From: Siphonodentalium dalli
Taxonomy: Eukaryota; Mollusca; Scaphopoda; Gadilida; Siphonodentaliidae
DNA length: 64,000 nt
Direction of reading: 5' to 3'
Assembly (NCBI GenBank): GCA_032622095.1
Contig: CP136065.1
Span: forward strand, 67,611,675 to 67,675,674
Part shown: positions 24,374-36,955 of the stretch, piece by piece
How positions within the stretch are numbered: the first letter of the stretch is position 1
Layout of the letters: every line of letters begins with the position of its first letter
Program-made: the position numbers and the translations under genes
The notes under the pieces: model-generated
Seen by the model: only the letters and a program-made list of their open reading frames with translations
The model's database searches: none
What the model was told of the DNA's origin: nothing

Positions 24374-25637
24374 TTAACAGTTTTAACAAGTATCCGCTTA
24401 ATAACCGTGTTATAATATCACAACAAACGCTCTCTACTGTATCATGGTGTAGACAAGGGACTAGATTCGTGAGTTTTTTCTGGAGCTAGGGCAGTCCACT
24501 GGTAAGTAAACGTTATGTATTTATCGACATGTATTGATGCCAAGAGCATGACAAAATTACGCCGGTCGTGGCACACGATGTAAGGTGTCGCTTTAATTGT
24601 AATATACCGTTCAGTGAAAATACACAGGCCTTCACCAAATTAATTAGCTAATGTCAAATTATCTTAATTTTCATTGGCATATACACTCACTCGCTGCATT
24701 TAAATGCAAAATGGCGATGTTATTCCAAGATTATCGATTCCTTCCGCGATGACACAAGTGACGTATCCATTCCTAACTAGAACTCACATGCTTCCTATAG
24801 AGCAAGGTTCGTGGAACAACGTTGAAACAACTTAACGAGTATGCACCCTATGCAGTGCCGAGATTGTTGACGACTACCACATAAGTTTACGCTGCAGTGA
24901 ACATAGAGAACTGAGAGTAAATTATCTTAAAGGATTTATTCGCTCTAGAAACTACAAAACGCAATCGGAAAGCCCTCCCTGTTGTGATTAAAATGATCCA
25001 AGTCCCATTCCGATCGCATAATAAATAACCCGTAAAATAAATAAATAATACCAGCACCGGTATTCGGAGATTTCCGTGACTAAACTACGAGTGACGTACT
25101 TGTGGGGAGCGAATTAAAAACGCAGATTCGGAGCCGGAGTTTATTATGCAGACTACGAGGACGTAATCGTAAGTCAGCCGATACTAAAATGCGGAGTCGT
25201 ATGCGCGCGTGTGGTGTATAGATTACGTTACGCTTTGGCCGTTTATCTGGAATAGAAGACAATAGCTATGTGAATAAAGTAATTCATAGCCCCTAGAATG
25301 ATTGTTGTTTTTGTAGCCATTAATAATTAACATGCCGGCACATGTCTGTTTTGGTAAATAGATGGCAGTAATAGTGCTTTGATTGTCTCGCGTATTCACT
25401 CGGTGATTTGTAATCACTCAGTGACTATTCATCAGTGTCAGTCGCGAACTTGTTTGCACTCTATATGCCACAAAGTGAATAGAAAGAATTCGAACATTAT
25501 CTCTCTGATCATACATATATAAGAAGCGCCCAAATTTATATGAACACTGGGCTGAATAATGTTAACTCTATTTATGCGCCTTTGTTTTGTGTTTGTTTGT
25601 TGTTTTACTTTCGATATAAATATCCCGAGTATCTGTC

Positions 25638-26264
25638 ATGGATGAAAAGCGATATTCTAAAGTACTATATCAGTTATCACGCACGTTATCAGACGATTCA
25701 AATCACATCAGTTGGCTGAGTTCCATTCGTCACACCTTAGAGTCATGCTCCCAAGCTCATATATTTGATAGCGACATTGCGACAAATGTAGACCAACTTA
25801 TCGAGTACGTGAAATGTAGTCTGATTAGCAAATTCAGATCGAACTGGGAAGCAGATCTGCAAAAATCTAGCCGGGGAAAAATATATCAGATATTCAAACA
25901 TGATATCTCATATGAAAGCTATCTAGACACTCCAAATGAATTTAATAGAACGATATTATGTAAATTTAGAACATCAAATCACCATTTGCCAGTGGAAACC
26001 GGTCGTTGGAATGGTACAGATCTAAGGGAACGAATATGCCCGCTATGTAGATATAACAGACTAGGAGACGAATTCCATTACCTATTTGAATGTGAAGCGC
26101 TTGAGCGCGAGAGAAAATGTCATATATTAAAAGAATACCTAAATAGACCAAACATTACAACAATGGATGAACTTCGCAATGTACAAAACCCATGCCAAAT
26201 ACGGCGTCTATGCAAATTTATACATACCATTTTTAAGAGGTTCGACGAAAATCCGCCTGGTTGA
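25638..26264 (+). pseudogene. LINE ORF2 C-terminal fragment (zinc-binding end), 5' truncated
   Basis: A 208-codon open frame without RT or endonuclease motifs. Its pattern, a W...L helix region, LCKFRTSNHHLPVETGRW, then ERICPLCRYNRLGDEFHYLF followed by EC, is the cysteine-rich C-terminus downstream of the RT domain in many APE-type LINEs (C-x2-C ... H-x3-4-C). About 200 bases of AT-rich 3' sequence end in GAAATAAATCATTGC near 26475, a plausible LINE tail. It is a dead-on-arrival copy inside the TTAA element. A relative is at 58620-58795. It could equally be an open but non-functional remnant. Confidence 0.65.
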
Positions 26265-26489
26265 CATATACCATCTGAACTATTTAGTATTTGATACGTA
26301 TTAAACATTTCGAACGAGTACATATAATATTCTAATCGTAACTACACGATCTCCAATGCCGCCATACATTTGTACATATTGTATATATATATACTTGTTA
26401 CCAATTTTTGTATATAAGTTATGTTAATCTCCATACGCATCTGTCATGTGTCATGAGAAATAAATCATTGCATCTCCACATATTCCAAG

Positions 26490-26579
26490 ATGGCTAGTAG
26501 ATGTAGTGTGTTCAGTTGTGGGCGGGCTAGCGATCCATTATTTAGTACCTCCAAAAAGACAACACAGTGCGTAATTTAG
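26490..26579 (+). pseudogene. THAP-domain-like N-terminus remnant
   Basis: ATG opens MASRCSVFSCGRASDPLF and stops after 29 codons. M-x3-C-x4-C followed by small/polar residues matches the start of a THAP zinc finger (C2-CH), but the FHxFP and C-x2-H parts are absent. The matching place in the related element (49482-49639) retains more of the domain, which supports the reading. Confidence 0.45.
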
Positions 26580-26760
26580 AACGCTCTTTATTGTCTACCG
26601 CTTTTGGGAGACGGAAGCATGGACGCTCTTTATATTTAATTGTCACAATACCACATACTAAATCACCCATGACATTGAAATAGAGCACGTTCATAATTGA
26701 GAACGCTCTTTATTGTCTACACCGCGACGAAAACATGGACGCTCTTTATTAGAGGCAATC
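26580..26760 (+). repeat. Paired AACGCTCTTTATTGTCTAC modules
   Basis: GAACGCTCTTTATTGTCTAC...GG(A/C)(A/G)...CATGGACGCTCTTTAT occurs twice (26580-26630 and 26702-26748). The 13-mer also appears in many unrelated contexts in the window; see the findings. Confidence 0.6.
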
Positions 26761-27774
26761 ATTGGAGTTTTTCTATGCTAACCATTCAAACAAATCCTCT
26801 CTAGAAAGTCAATATGTGCCATCAAAACGTAAAATAAAACAAAGAACAAACTGAAAAACAATGCCAGGATAGCCTTCAATTAAAAAAAATATCGTTATGC
26901 CAAACTGCAGCCTAACTAATAATTATTGTAGTTTCAACTGTCTGTTGTGTATTCGAGTGAATTATTTTGTTTACTCACTTATCGATCTTGACTGGAAGGA
27001 TTTTAGCAAGCTGTTCACAGTCGTGCACTTCTCCACACAAAATGTTTCGTGTGAAGAAACAGACAGGAACATTATTATGACGAATTCAAGCCATCATGAT
27101 ACATGTACTAGTACAATAACTACCACCTTTTTAATCACACCCATTTGTAATTAATTGTACGCATATAGCGCACAACGGGGTGACACTAATGTGTAAACTA
27201 GCTTCCGAAATTGGTACCATACAACGAAGAATGAAGTACCGGTATATGGCCTAACTTGTATTCTTTCAGAAACAGTTAAATTAGTTTTGCACGAAATTCC
27301 GCTCGCTCATTGCATTTCTGCATAAATTAATCTCATTTCAAATAACTTTTATCGCATCAAAGTGCATTTTAGCCATCATTATTCGTTATATAATCCACAT
27401 TCTAGTAAAGCCAGTTCATAATTCAGCACATTCAAACAGTTTTATTCCGTGATCGCTATTTATCGTAAAGGCTTAGGTAATTATCCAGCGCAATTTATCA
27501 ACTCGTTACGCGATTGGCGGAATTATTTCAAGCTCCACCCACCGCTGTCATCGGTAAGCGTCGATGCAGATGATCGGTCATGTGACCGCGTTGTGGTCAT
27601 GTGATCGCACTCATTGACTGACTTCGGATATTTCCGCGATTTTTTTAATATCACAATAATATAAATACTATCTGCTCGATTTTGAATTTTCTTGGCGAAA
27701 TGGGTCTGTTAGACATATATTATTATTATTATGACGATAAAAAAAATATTTTTTTGAGAGACTAATTCCTTTAA

Positions 27775-30700
27775 GCCATATTCCTATAAGAGGCCAAGTG
27801 TATTGAAATTAGCCACACTTTTCAGAACCCACAACGAGAAAACATTGAGAAAATTATTGATAGGAAATGCGCTACAAGTAGTACAATCTGAGTCATCTTG
27901 ATGCTTAATTCCTATATAACCATTCAAAATCCATATCCAACTAGAATGCACTCACTGGAGCTGCCTATACTTGCGCCCATCACACATTTGGCATGTTGTG
28001 TGGTGTCTTGCCAACAACAGTTTGAACCACGGGTGCTCGCCCCTCGTTTGAGAGATCGATAACAAAAATCTAGATATCAAATCTCTGTTCATCCATCGCT
28101 GAAATAGTTGTGTGTACGGACATAATATCCCTGTTATGATGATATGGACCCCAGTTGGCTGCATATTAGGAACGATAACTCTATCCGATCTAATTACAGG
28201 TGAGACATATTGGTAGTGTTTTTTACATGTTAACCAACTATCATATTTAGGCCACTCCGATGCATGGTGTATTATCTACATGTATATTACATGAGGACCT
28301 TGATGGGGATAGCTTCAGTCTTGAATGTTAAAGTGACACACTGCGCTCGCTGAACGAAGTCTCTCCATGTGAACGATGTATTATCTACATGTATATCACG
28401 TGATGACCTCGATGAACGATGGGCAGCTTCCGCCCTGAATAATAAAGGGACAAAATGCACTCAGTATTTGAATATTAAAGGGACATGAATAAACACTAGT
28501 GTTTATATTAAAACATGTCATAGCGTTTTATAATAAACACACAAAGTGTTGATTTTCCAGACACACTTTATAAACACTATTTATTATTATGAAAAATAAT
28601 CACGGGGGATGATTGTTAAAGTGACACAAGGCACTCACTATGGATGAATGTTAAAGTGACACTAGGCACTCACTGTGGGAAAATGTTAAAGTGACATTCG
28701 CATTGAAAACTTCAAAAACTTCAAACGCGTTGACGTGCGCGTTACTAGGACTGACCCGCAGTTTATAAGGGTATACGTCTTGGATGGTAATTTGGCGCCT
28801 ATAAAAATTACTAAGTTTTTTGAAATTTGTGAATTTTTTGAATTTTTTGAAGTTTTTGAAATTTGTGAAGTTTTTGAAATTTTTGAACTTTTTGAAATTT
28901 TTGAACTTTTTGAAATTTTTCAATATTGTTCATTTATGAACGATTTATTACCAAAATAAAACCAGATAACAATGCAAATTAAGTATATATGTGGATTTAA
29001 ATTACAATTGATGCAAACTTTTCATATTAGCGCTGTGAATTTTATTACAGTATGTACTTCCGGTATGACGTAACATGTTCGCGGAAGGACAGACAGACAA
29101 AGATCCGAACCGAAAACATTACTTGCGTCCAGCATGGACTGGCGCAAGTAAAGACCGAACACGAAACCGATAACACCGAACACAACAGTAACCCGATCTA
29201 TCTATCAGATAAATATAATTATATACAGATCAAGACACTATTGCTATATACAACAATATTATATCCACCTGTGCATCCATGCAACAATTTATATTTGCAT
29301 CGATTTTTGCAATATGTTTCTTTTATATCTATATTGATGATCAGAATACTAATAAATTGAATTGAATAGAATTAAAACTCGTGTCGTTATGTGTTTATTG
29401 TAAGTCACCCGTCCTAGAATCCGTGCATTAAAAATACAGGCTTACAGGGTTTAATTAGGCACACACAGGGCTTGTTTCGTTATGTGTGATGCTCCTATTT
29501 TATAGTTCCGCTTTCATGGTTGATGCGAACGCCATCTATGCCATTTGACGTCAACGAGATGAGTACGTTCCACATGGATTTGTAAAATTGATACAGCAAT
29601 ACTACTGTACTTCCGGGAACAAGCGTGCAATAATACTTGTACTTGTGCTGTTGCGTATACACTGCATACACAATAACTGACTATACATAATTATGCATGT
29701 ACATATTCATTTGTTTGGGGCAATGATCATTCAGTTTTTCAGTACAATTGCCATGGACAGATAAACCATTGTTTATACTGGGTTATGCTTTATTGCATTA
29801 CATCTATACAATGGACAGGGGACGGGCGATGCAATAATACTTGTGATCTGTTACGTACATATTGCATGACCCCATGGTATATAACATACAGATACGCAAA
29901 AGGCAGCAAGTCGTTTGTGTGCTGCACCAGTAAAGGTAAGTCATAGTGCGATCATATTGAATTCACTATAACACTTATGGTCATTTGTGTGACTTCCCGG
30001 TCCGGTTCTGGAACCGAAATAGGCCGATAAATACGTTAATTCATGTGTACTTCAATACGGATTTTATATGTCAGGATACCTGCTCGGTCCGTGATGCAGT
30101 GCGTGATATGGTAAAATAAAGATCGTTTGTTTCACTTCTTTGCAAATAACTGAAAACATCCGGAAAATTGCTATCGATTTGGCCAGACTATATTAATCCT
30201 GTTAAACGACAGGTTGTGCATTTATCAATCGAATAAGCCGCTTAATGCAAATATGCATTACATTACATGGTATGGTGCTCTGTCTAACTTGTAACATTTG
30301 ACTGTTTGTCCCAAATTTGGAGGACATTAATCTTTCTCACAAATGCTATGAAAACACTCAATCTATGGCATGTATAACTTGTGTATGAATGTATACGAGT
30401 CGGCATTTGAGCACTTTCTATAAGACAAATGTTAAAAACATAAACTTTGGCATCGCAATTATTTCTCAGCATATTGTATATGAGATCTGCTACATTCAAA
30501 TATTCCACAAATGTTGGCGATAAATATTACTTGACACCAATGAATAACAATTCACACGAGTATCCGCTATTATATGAAGAAAATGAAAGAAGTGAGACAC
30601 TACCTATATATCATCTTCTATAAACGAGGGCCCTGAACAATCTATCGTAATCCGTCGAAAACTATACGAACAACTCATAATTGAGAACAGTTCTTTTATT

Positions 30701-33440
30701 TTACTTTTTATTACAACACATATAGGTCTTATCAACATTCCATCTACAATTACTTCACGTTTCTTTTTTTCCGTTAAGGAAGAACAGCCAGACTATATTG
30801 CAAACTATATGTTAATTAACTTAATATTATCAGTTCTCACAATCGGTAGAAATTTACCAGCGTCATTCAAATTATTTACATGTATATATTAAGTCTTCGT
30901 ATTCGCTACATTCCATGATAAAATGCCATCCAGATTCAGCACACTGTTTGTCACACATGGAACATAATCATTTCCTATATGAGTATCTTGTCTTGTTGTA
31001 TGGGGACTATACAAATGAGCCGTGTCCTTCCGTCCGTCTTTCCGTTCGGTCGTAACGCGTGTTGTCCGGATAATAACTTGAAGACTATTTGACATAATTT
31101 TATGCAACTTGGTCTGTGATCCTCATGTGGGAAAGTACCGGTCAGGTTCCATTTTGGGTCTGGTCCGACAATAAATGCTGACCGATGCGTGCCCCTTTCG
31201 ACACGAGTTTAAAATTTCTCATGTAGATTAATCACCCAAAACTTCGAAATTCGGTAAGGTCCGACCATTGCTGATGGAGCTATACTAGACTTGTAATTTG
31301 CTGTTCGATTTTTTTGTGGGGATGATAAATCTAATAACTTTCAAGTAAACAGTAATCCACGTGATGTCGATGCAATGAATTTTCACCGTGCGAAATTGTG
31401 GACAAAATAACCCAAGTATCGGAAACTAGTTACATAAATGTACCTATTTGCATCAACTAAACACTCGCCAACTGTCACAAATATGCTTTGCTATATCATT
31501 TCGAGTAATTTGAGTAATTTGAGTAATTTCCATTTACCTGGTAACAAGACTTAGTGTTGGGCTTCACGCACAGCAAACGGAGATCTATAGTACTCAATTC
31601 TGTCTGCTCTGTTAATTAATGGCCGGTGCCCAAAGTATTCGACGCGTACTCCGCGACACAAACCACGGGCATTATATATAGGAATCTATAGTACAGGGGC
31701 CTGGACTGATTATTTTGATGTAACTTTAGCTATTGTTATTTTATTGCTTTAATATTTGGAATTCGATCAATCTTAATATTTAGACTAATTGAACCAGGCT
31801 GAAACGGGCACGACGTAATTTATGTTCATCCCGGCAGCCCATATTAGAGGCAGAGTCCAATGATCGGGAACAATACAATATTTCCAGGGATATCCGATAT
31901 ACATATTATTATATTGGTTGGCGACTTGTATATAATTTGGGTGATATTCCATATCAACACTAATTAATTGTTGAGTAAAAATACCAACATTCACCGCCAT
32001 TAAGAGATTTTACGGGGCTAAATATAGACATCACATGTGTAACGTCACAAGTACTATTTTGAGGTTTCATAAAAATCGTTGACGTAACATACTGCCGACA
32101 GGTGTGGTGTTTTGAGTCGCATTTTGATTTTGGTTTATTATTCTTTATCACAAACCGATTATTATTACCGATAACATTATTATTAAGTATATGAAATAAA
32201 GAAGAGTATGTTGACCTTTCTATAATGATGTACTTATTTGTGGCATCCGTCTATTGTCTCCTATTTTCGACGCAATGCTACGAAAATCACCGTGCCGCAA
32301 CGGTGCGACTTCAATAAAAAAATAGTTGCGGGCGCATGTTATAAACATGACATTCATAATCAGTCTGGAAACCCGATCAAGACATTAGCAGTTGTTTTAT
32401 TTTGGATGCTACTCATAATTCCTCAGCATATTTACAAGTAAATGCATGTGGGCCTAATTTTGCTAAATGTGGGAAAATATTACTATTTCTGTAAAATGAC
32501 GTCTTTTTGTTTTGGGCATACTAGCTTAGTACTTGTCTGTTCCCGCCTTTGGTAACGCAAATAGGTTCAATGAATCGCTTGGTGAACATTTGAAACCATA
32601 CGTGCATGGTGTAATCTCATTCACGTATATACGCCACACTTGCAAATAATTGACGAATGCATGTATGTAGTGGCGGGACACATTGTTATGCGAATTTGAT
32701 ATCCCAGATACTAGTGTTATATGCAGCTATAGTGTATACTGGGGTTCAATGTCCATTAACGGTTCTCACCTGTAAACACACGATATATAATTTTTAAGTG
32801 ACGTCGCCAACTGGTATATAACACAACTTGAAGGATACTTACTAACGATACTAATCATACAGTTTGCCATATCCGACATCACTCTAAAGGTTGATTTGAA
32901 GCAATGAATCAGGGACACATAACTTTACTTAGGCAGGCTGTAAATCCAGGGTTATGTGAATCTATATCTGCATATTCAAGGAAGAAAGAATGTTTAATAC
33001 AAGTCAAGTTCGAATTTCGATAGCGATTGTCCGAGTTATGCCCCTTTATGTTAACTCAGAATATGTATATGTGTTTGTGTTTGTAATTTAACGTTATCCT
33101 ATTTGTTTCATATTTGGTTTGTGGATAAATCACATGAAAATATAGATTGAATTTTGGTCCAGTCCGCTAATGTCTAACATAGATATGCCCTATTTTAGAA
33201 TTATCACTTACTGATTAATAATGTACGTGGTGAAATAAAAAAAAAACGTGATATAAAGATAAAAATTGGAAGAAAATTCATTTATTGTTACCATTGTCAT
33301 TGTTTCCCCTACAAAATGGGGACGTGTGTCCCAGAACCGTTTTATAGTCATCAACAAGATGCACTACATAAATTGCCGACAATTATCTCCGCGAAAGAAT
33401 ATGTTTTACTGACAAAAAAATAGTCTTGTTTTTGCATATT
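27775..33440. other. Second-block counterpart of 12648-18396; no gene seen
   Basis: Near-identical to the first block, including the TTAAAGTGACA cluster (28260-28700), TTTTTGAAA minisatellite (28810-28922) and LINE-tail-like sequence (29060-29368). It lacks the 81-bp LINE insertion. Confidence 0.6.
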
Positions 33441-33528
33441 TTCTGAAAAACAATATTGCTCTACTCTTCGTAACTGTCGTAGCTTGTAATTTGTATGTTA
33501 TTATCTATTTTCAGAAAAAGGAACAAAA

Positions 33529-35775
33529 ATGGGTGGACTCTTCGTAACGTTATTAGCGTGTGTATTGGTAGCTTTAAATTATAAAGGTGAGTACAAACTT
33601 CGTCGCTCTTGAACATCCGGGATAATCTGAGTGGTTACGACATGATTACCAATGGGGTGTCATCCTTGCGTGTGTTGGGTCTAATATAAACAATCTTTGG
33701 TTGGGCGTCGGGACTATACCCAATGGATTCGCGTGTGCAATTTGCCACATTCGATAATAGCGCTAACATCGTTAAATATATGCAAGCCCTACTAATATTG
33801 TGAAAAATCATTCTCTTATATAAGCAAGTTTATTTCATGTCGATTGGTTTCATTTTTGGTGGGAATATCAGGGACTATTTTTCCATGCGAACGCTTGTTT
33901 CAAAAGAAAAATAATGTAGCGCTGATCGTGAGTTGTTAATAGGTGCCGATCAGATGATCTACCAAAAAGGGGGTTCAGGGGCTGAATACGTGGCTAATTT
34001 GCCGAGCACCTACTAAATAGAATACACACGGTTCTTGAGTGAACACCGGAATTACCCTTTTCGTGGTTACATTCGAATACTGTCTCGCCGCCCAGTCCGC
34101 TCGTGGGAATAGTTATATTCCATGGTAGCCACTCACGAGATAATTCCGGTATTCACTCGAGAACAGCAGGCATCCTCTCTATCCAAGACACTAACTTCAT
34201 TTAAGAAATAAATACACTGCGCATCGGCGTGTATGGTAGAATTTGACCACAAAGAAATTGATGGCAGCAATTTGTAGGACGACGCGAAGCGGAGTCCTAC
34301 AATCGGTTCATGTGGTTAAATTATACTATACACGCCGATGCGCAGTGTATTTATTTATTTTGTAATTCGACTGTATGTTTTGGTGGAAATTGTAGTGACA
34401 TACCTTCAACATGCTATATAATAGGCCAGTGTCTAGCTCTGTGTGGTGTGATTTTCCACCCAAAAGTTCTTCTCTTAGAATTGTAACGTCAAACATGACG
34501 TCATTATTGAATGGCGACCAGTTTTCATTGCCTTTTTGGCAACAAAATTTGAGGTAAGTTTTTTGTTGTTCTGTCTTAAATAAAGCTCAGTATAGTACAC
34601 TAGATAGTCATCAAATGTCTCTTTCTTCAACCTATAGCATGACATTAACCAATGCCCGTGTGCATTGACTTCTGAAAGTTTGAGGCGTTGGCATCATGTC
34701 ACTGATTGTACCACATTTGTTTGGTGGTACAATTCAGATTATCTAGAATTGTACCACAAAACGACGGTCGTATCTCCGAGGGAATACAGGATACTGACCA
34801 ATCAGGACGAGCCTTGTATGTAGGTTTAGGCAAGGTCGTATTACAATGGCAGATTTACACACACAAGATTGCAATATTAGAATATATATACATATAACAG
34901 ATATAGCAATCGGTACTGCTTTGGGAAAATCGGGATGTGAGATACAGAGTAACTGTATTGTTAGTTAATGTGGATATATGTCATTATGTAATACATGCGC
35001 ATGGTGTACACTTACATTTTCCCCTGCTTATACGTTATTTGCCTATATTTTTTTTGCAGCATGCCATGCAGATGAAGTCAATCGATTCACGTCATTTGGA
35101 AACCGCTTCAGTCGTGTTGTCAGGCCAGCATCATTCAATAGTGCAATCGTTGGAGACCAGGCCAGCCAAGTTGGAGACCAGTTCAGTGGAGCAGCCATTG
35201 GGAACCAGTTCAACCAATTCGGTACCCCTGCGTCATTCAATGGTGCAGTTGTTGGAAACCAGGTTGGTCATGTCGCTGGGCCAGCCTTATTCGGTGGTGC
35301 ATTCGTTGGAAACCAGGTCAGGCATGTCGCTGGGCCATTGGTCAGAATTCCAGTCATGGCTACAAGATTCGCTCGACCAGTCACCACCCTCAACAGCGTT
35401 AACCTCCTTAGACATGTTCCCGTTAGGACTGTCAGCACCGCTAATTTCGTTAGACCCGCTACCATTCAAAGAACAAGAATGGTGCCCACAGTGAGGCGCT
35501 TCCGATTTGCTCGCCCAGCAAGTGTGCCCGTCGTCAGGCGCGTCCCAGTGACCGTCTACCAGAACTATCAGCAGGTACAGCACATACCAGTCCAGACGCA
35601 CCAACAAGTGAACGTTGTCAACAGAGTACCCGTCGCATCGACACGATTGGCAACTACCGTACAACAGCAATTCGTCCCCACCCGGACAAGATATGTTCCC
35701 GTCCAGAATATCGGCACCGCCAATATGGTTAATCCCGCCGCCTTTCAAATAAGAAGATTTTGGCAAGAAGATTAG
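33529..35775 (+). CDS. Gene 3: secreted Arg-rich, Lys-free repeat protein, near-identical to gene 2
   Basis: Same structure as gene 2: coding exons 33529-33586 and 35060-35775, phase 1, 257 residues, 5'UTR acceptor TTTTCAG just before 33515, and AATAAA at 35870. By hand alignment the coding sequence differs from gene 2 at about eleven positions. Seven change the residue: M7T in the signal peptide, then S/N, W/G, S/L, I/F, R/G and H/R. Four are silent. Four of the replacements cluster in one repeat (HVAGPALFGGAFVGNQV here). The mature chain again has no lysine and one cysteine. All splice signals are intact, so both copies could be expressed. Confidence 0.8.
34031..34164. mobile_element. MITE in the gene 3 intron (duplicate of 18985-19118)
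   Basis: Arms GTTCTTGAGTGAACACCGG and CCGGTATTCACTCGAGAAC, inverted with two or so mismatches. Carried along by the block duplication. Confidence 0.6.
34206..34356. mobile_element. MITE in the gene 3 intron (duplicate of 19160-19310)
   Basis: Same nested-hairpin structure with one or two base changes (ATCGGTTCATG instead of ATCGGTTTATG). Confidence 0.7.
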
Positions 35776-36689
35776 TTCCCATGTATATTGTGATTCATAC
35801 CGCATGTGTCGGGGTCAGAGTCGTGTAGTAAGACATTTGCAGTACTGGGACGCTGAGTGGTAAAAAATTAATAAAAATGTATATATAGTTGTGCGGCAAC
35901 TCCATAACATTTTTTCGAAAATTTCATACAGACCAACTTTGATTTAGGCGCGCACGTATATTCGTCAAGCGAAAACATATTGATACCACTGTTGATACTA
36001 TTCTGTTTAGTGTAAACAATATTTAATTTTCCAACACATACAGTGGTGTATACATAGTTAACTTAGTTAAACACACTTGATGCTGAATATTATTGTCCAA
36101 GGATAAGTGGATCTGACACTAAGCATTCTATGGTGCCCCTTTCTGAATTTAAGTTGCCATTAAAGGCTGGTAATGTGCGAAAAACATATACATTTTCTGT
36201 TTGGTAAACAGACGCGTCTGACATGTGGCCAACATGAACATGGCACTCGTTATTTATGTTAGTTGTGTTACATGTATGGGGGACTAAATTCAATATATTC
36301 TTGAAACAGTATATGACTCTGGACTGATGCATGCATATTATTTATTATACCTCATGTTCATAAACGCGTGGCTGGTCCACACTTGTTTGTCATACCCATG
36401 TGTTGAATGTTTTAGAAATAGATATAATTGATTCATGAACGATGTGTTTGTTCAAATTACTACCACACTATGAGTATTCACCCACTTAAGGACCAATGAA
36501 TATTTTAAGTGAGTCCTTTGCGTTGGATCCGTTGTATTCTACATGGCAATTACATGCAATCGTACGTGCCATTTCATATGTCGATCAATTGTGGCGGATG
36601 GATGCGAGACGAAGAAAATGTGACTAATAGTTATGAAAATAAGACTTTATGCATTTACATTCCAACTTACCATATATTATAGCAGTGTG

Positions 36690-36955
36690 ACCCGGCGTTA
36701 TCCAGATTAAAGCGATGTGGAACACTCCGATTGGGAAATATGATGGGGATGTAGCATACTCTTGCTCAAGGTAGTTTTTCGTAATTGTGGTACTCAAATG
36801 GGTATCACAAAACCTCATTCCTGTACGTGTATTTTAAGCAGTATCTCACCTTTTTCGGCATATTCGCCGTTTATTCATCGCGATTAACTCGTGCCGAGTA
36901 AAGAAGTATATATTTACAACTGCGCGTATATCAGACGCAATGGTATATTTTAAAA
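36690..36955 (+). repeat. Dispersed repeat, copy at 55410-55680
   Basis: ACCC(G/A)GCGTT(A/G)(T/C)CCA, AT(A/G)CTCTTGC, ATCGCGATTAACTCGT(G/C)CC and AATAAAGAAGTAT(A/T)TATTTA-like blocks are shared in the same order with 55410-55680. The opening resembles widespread invertebrate retroposon tails with ACCCGGCGTTGCCC. Ends were not resolved. Confidence 0.5.

Larger units (their letters stand above)
24931..27770 (+). mobile_element. TTAA-flanked 2.84-kb DNA transposon with THAP relic and nested LINE piece
   Basis: The insertion is proven by the empty site in the first block: TTAA occurs once at 12644-12647 but on both sides here (24927-24930 and 27771-27774). The ends are short imperfect inverted repeats, AGGATTTATTCGCTC versus AGGAATTAGTCTCTC (12 of 15). 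Inside are a LINE C-terminal fragment (25638-26264), a THAP-like start (26490-26579), several AACGCTCTTTATT motifs and a right arm rich in ATGTGA(T/C)CG. A diverged relative occupies 48917-53036. No intact transposase is present. TTAA targeting resembles piggyBac or Sola3, THAP resembles P-type transposases; the family is unassigned. Confidence 0.78.
21538..36582 (+). repeat. Recent direct tandem duplication, second block (15,045 bp, contains gene 3)
   Basis: Near-identical partner of 9224-21537. The longer length comes from the 2.84-kb element at 24931-27770, partly offset by the missing 81-bp LINE tail. At the right edge homology ends at CATATGTC (36582), followed by unrelated GATCAATTG. 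Either a true tandem duplication or two alleles placed in series by an assembler would look like this. The insertions on each side and the shared junction need read-level checking. Confidence 0.9.

Noticed and set aside
35287-35805. 172-codon minus-strand open frame opposite gene 3 (and 20241-20759 opposite gene 2)
   Set aside because: Mirror of a biased GC-richer coding exon; the plus frame has signal peptide, splice sites and a conserved end, the minus frame has none.
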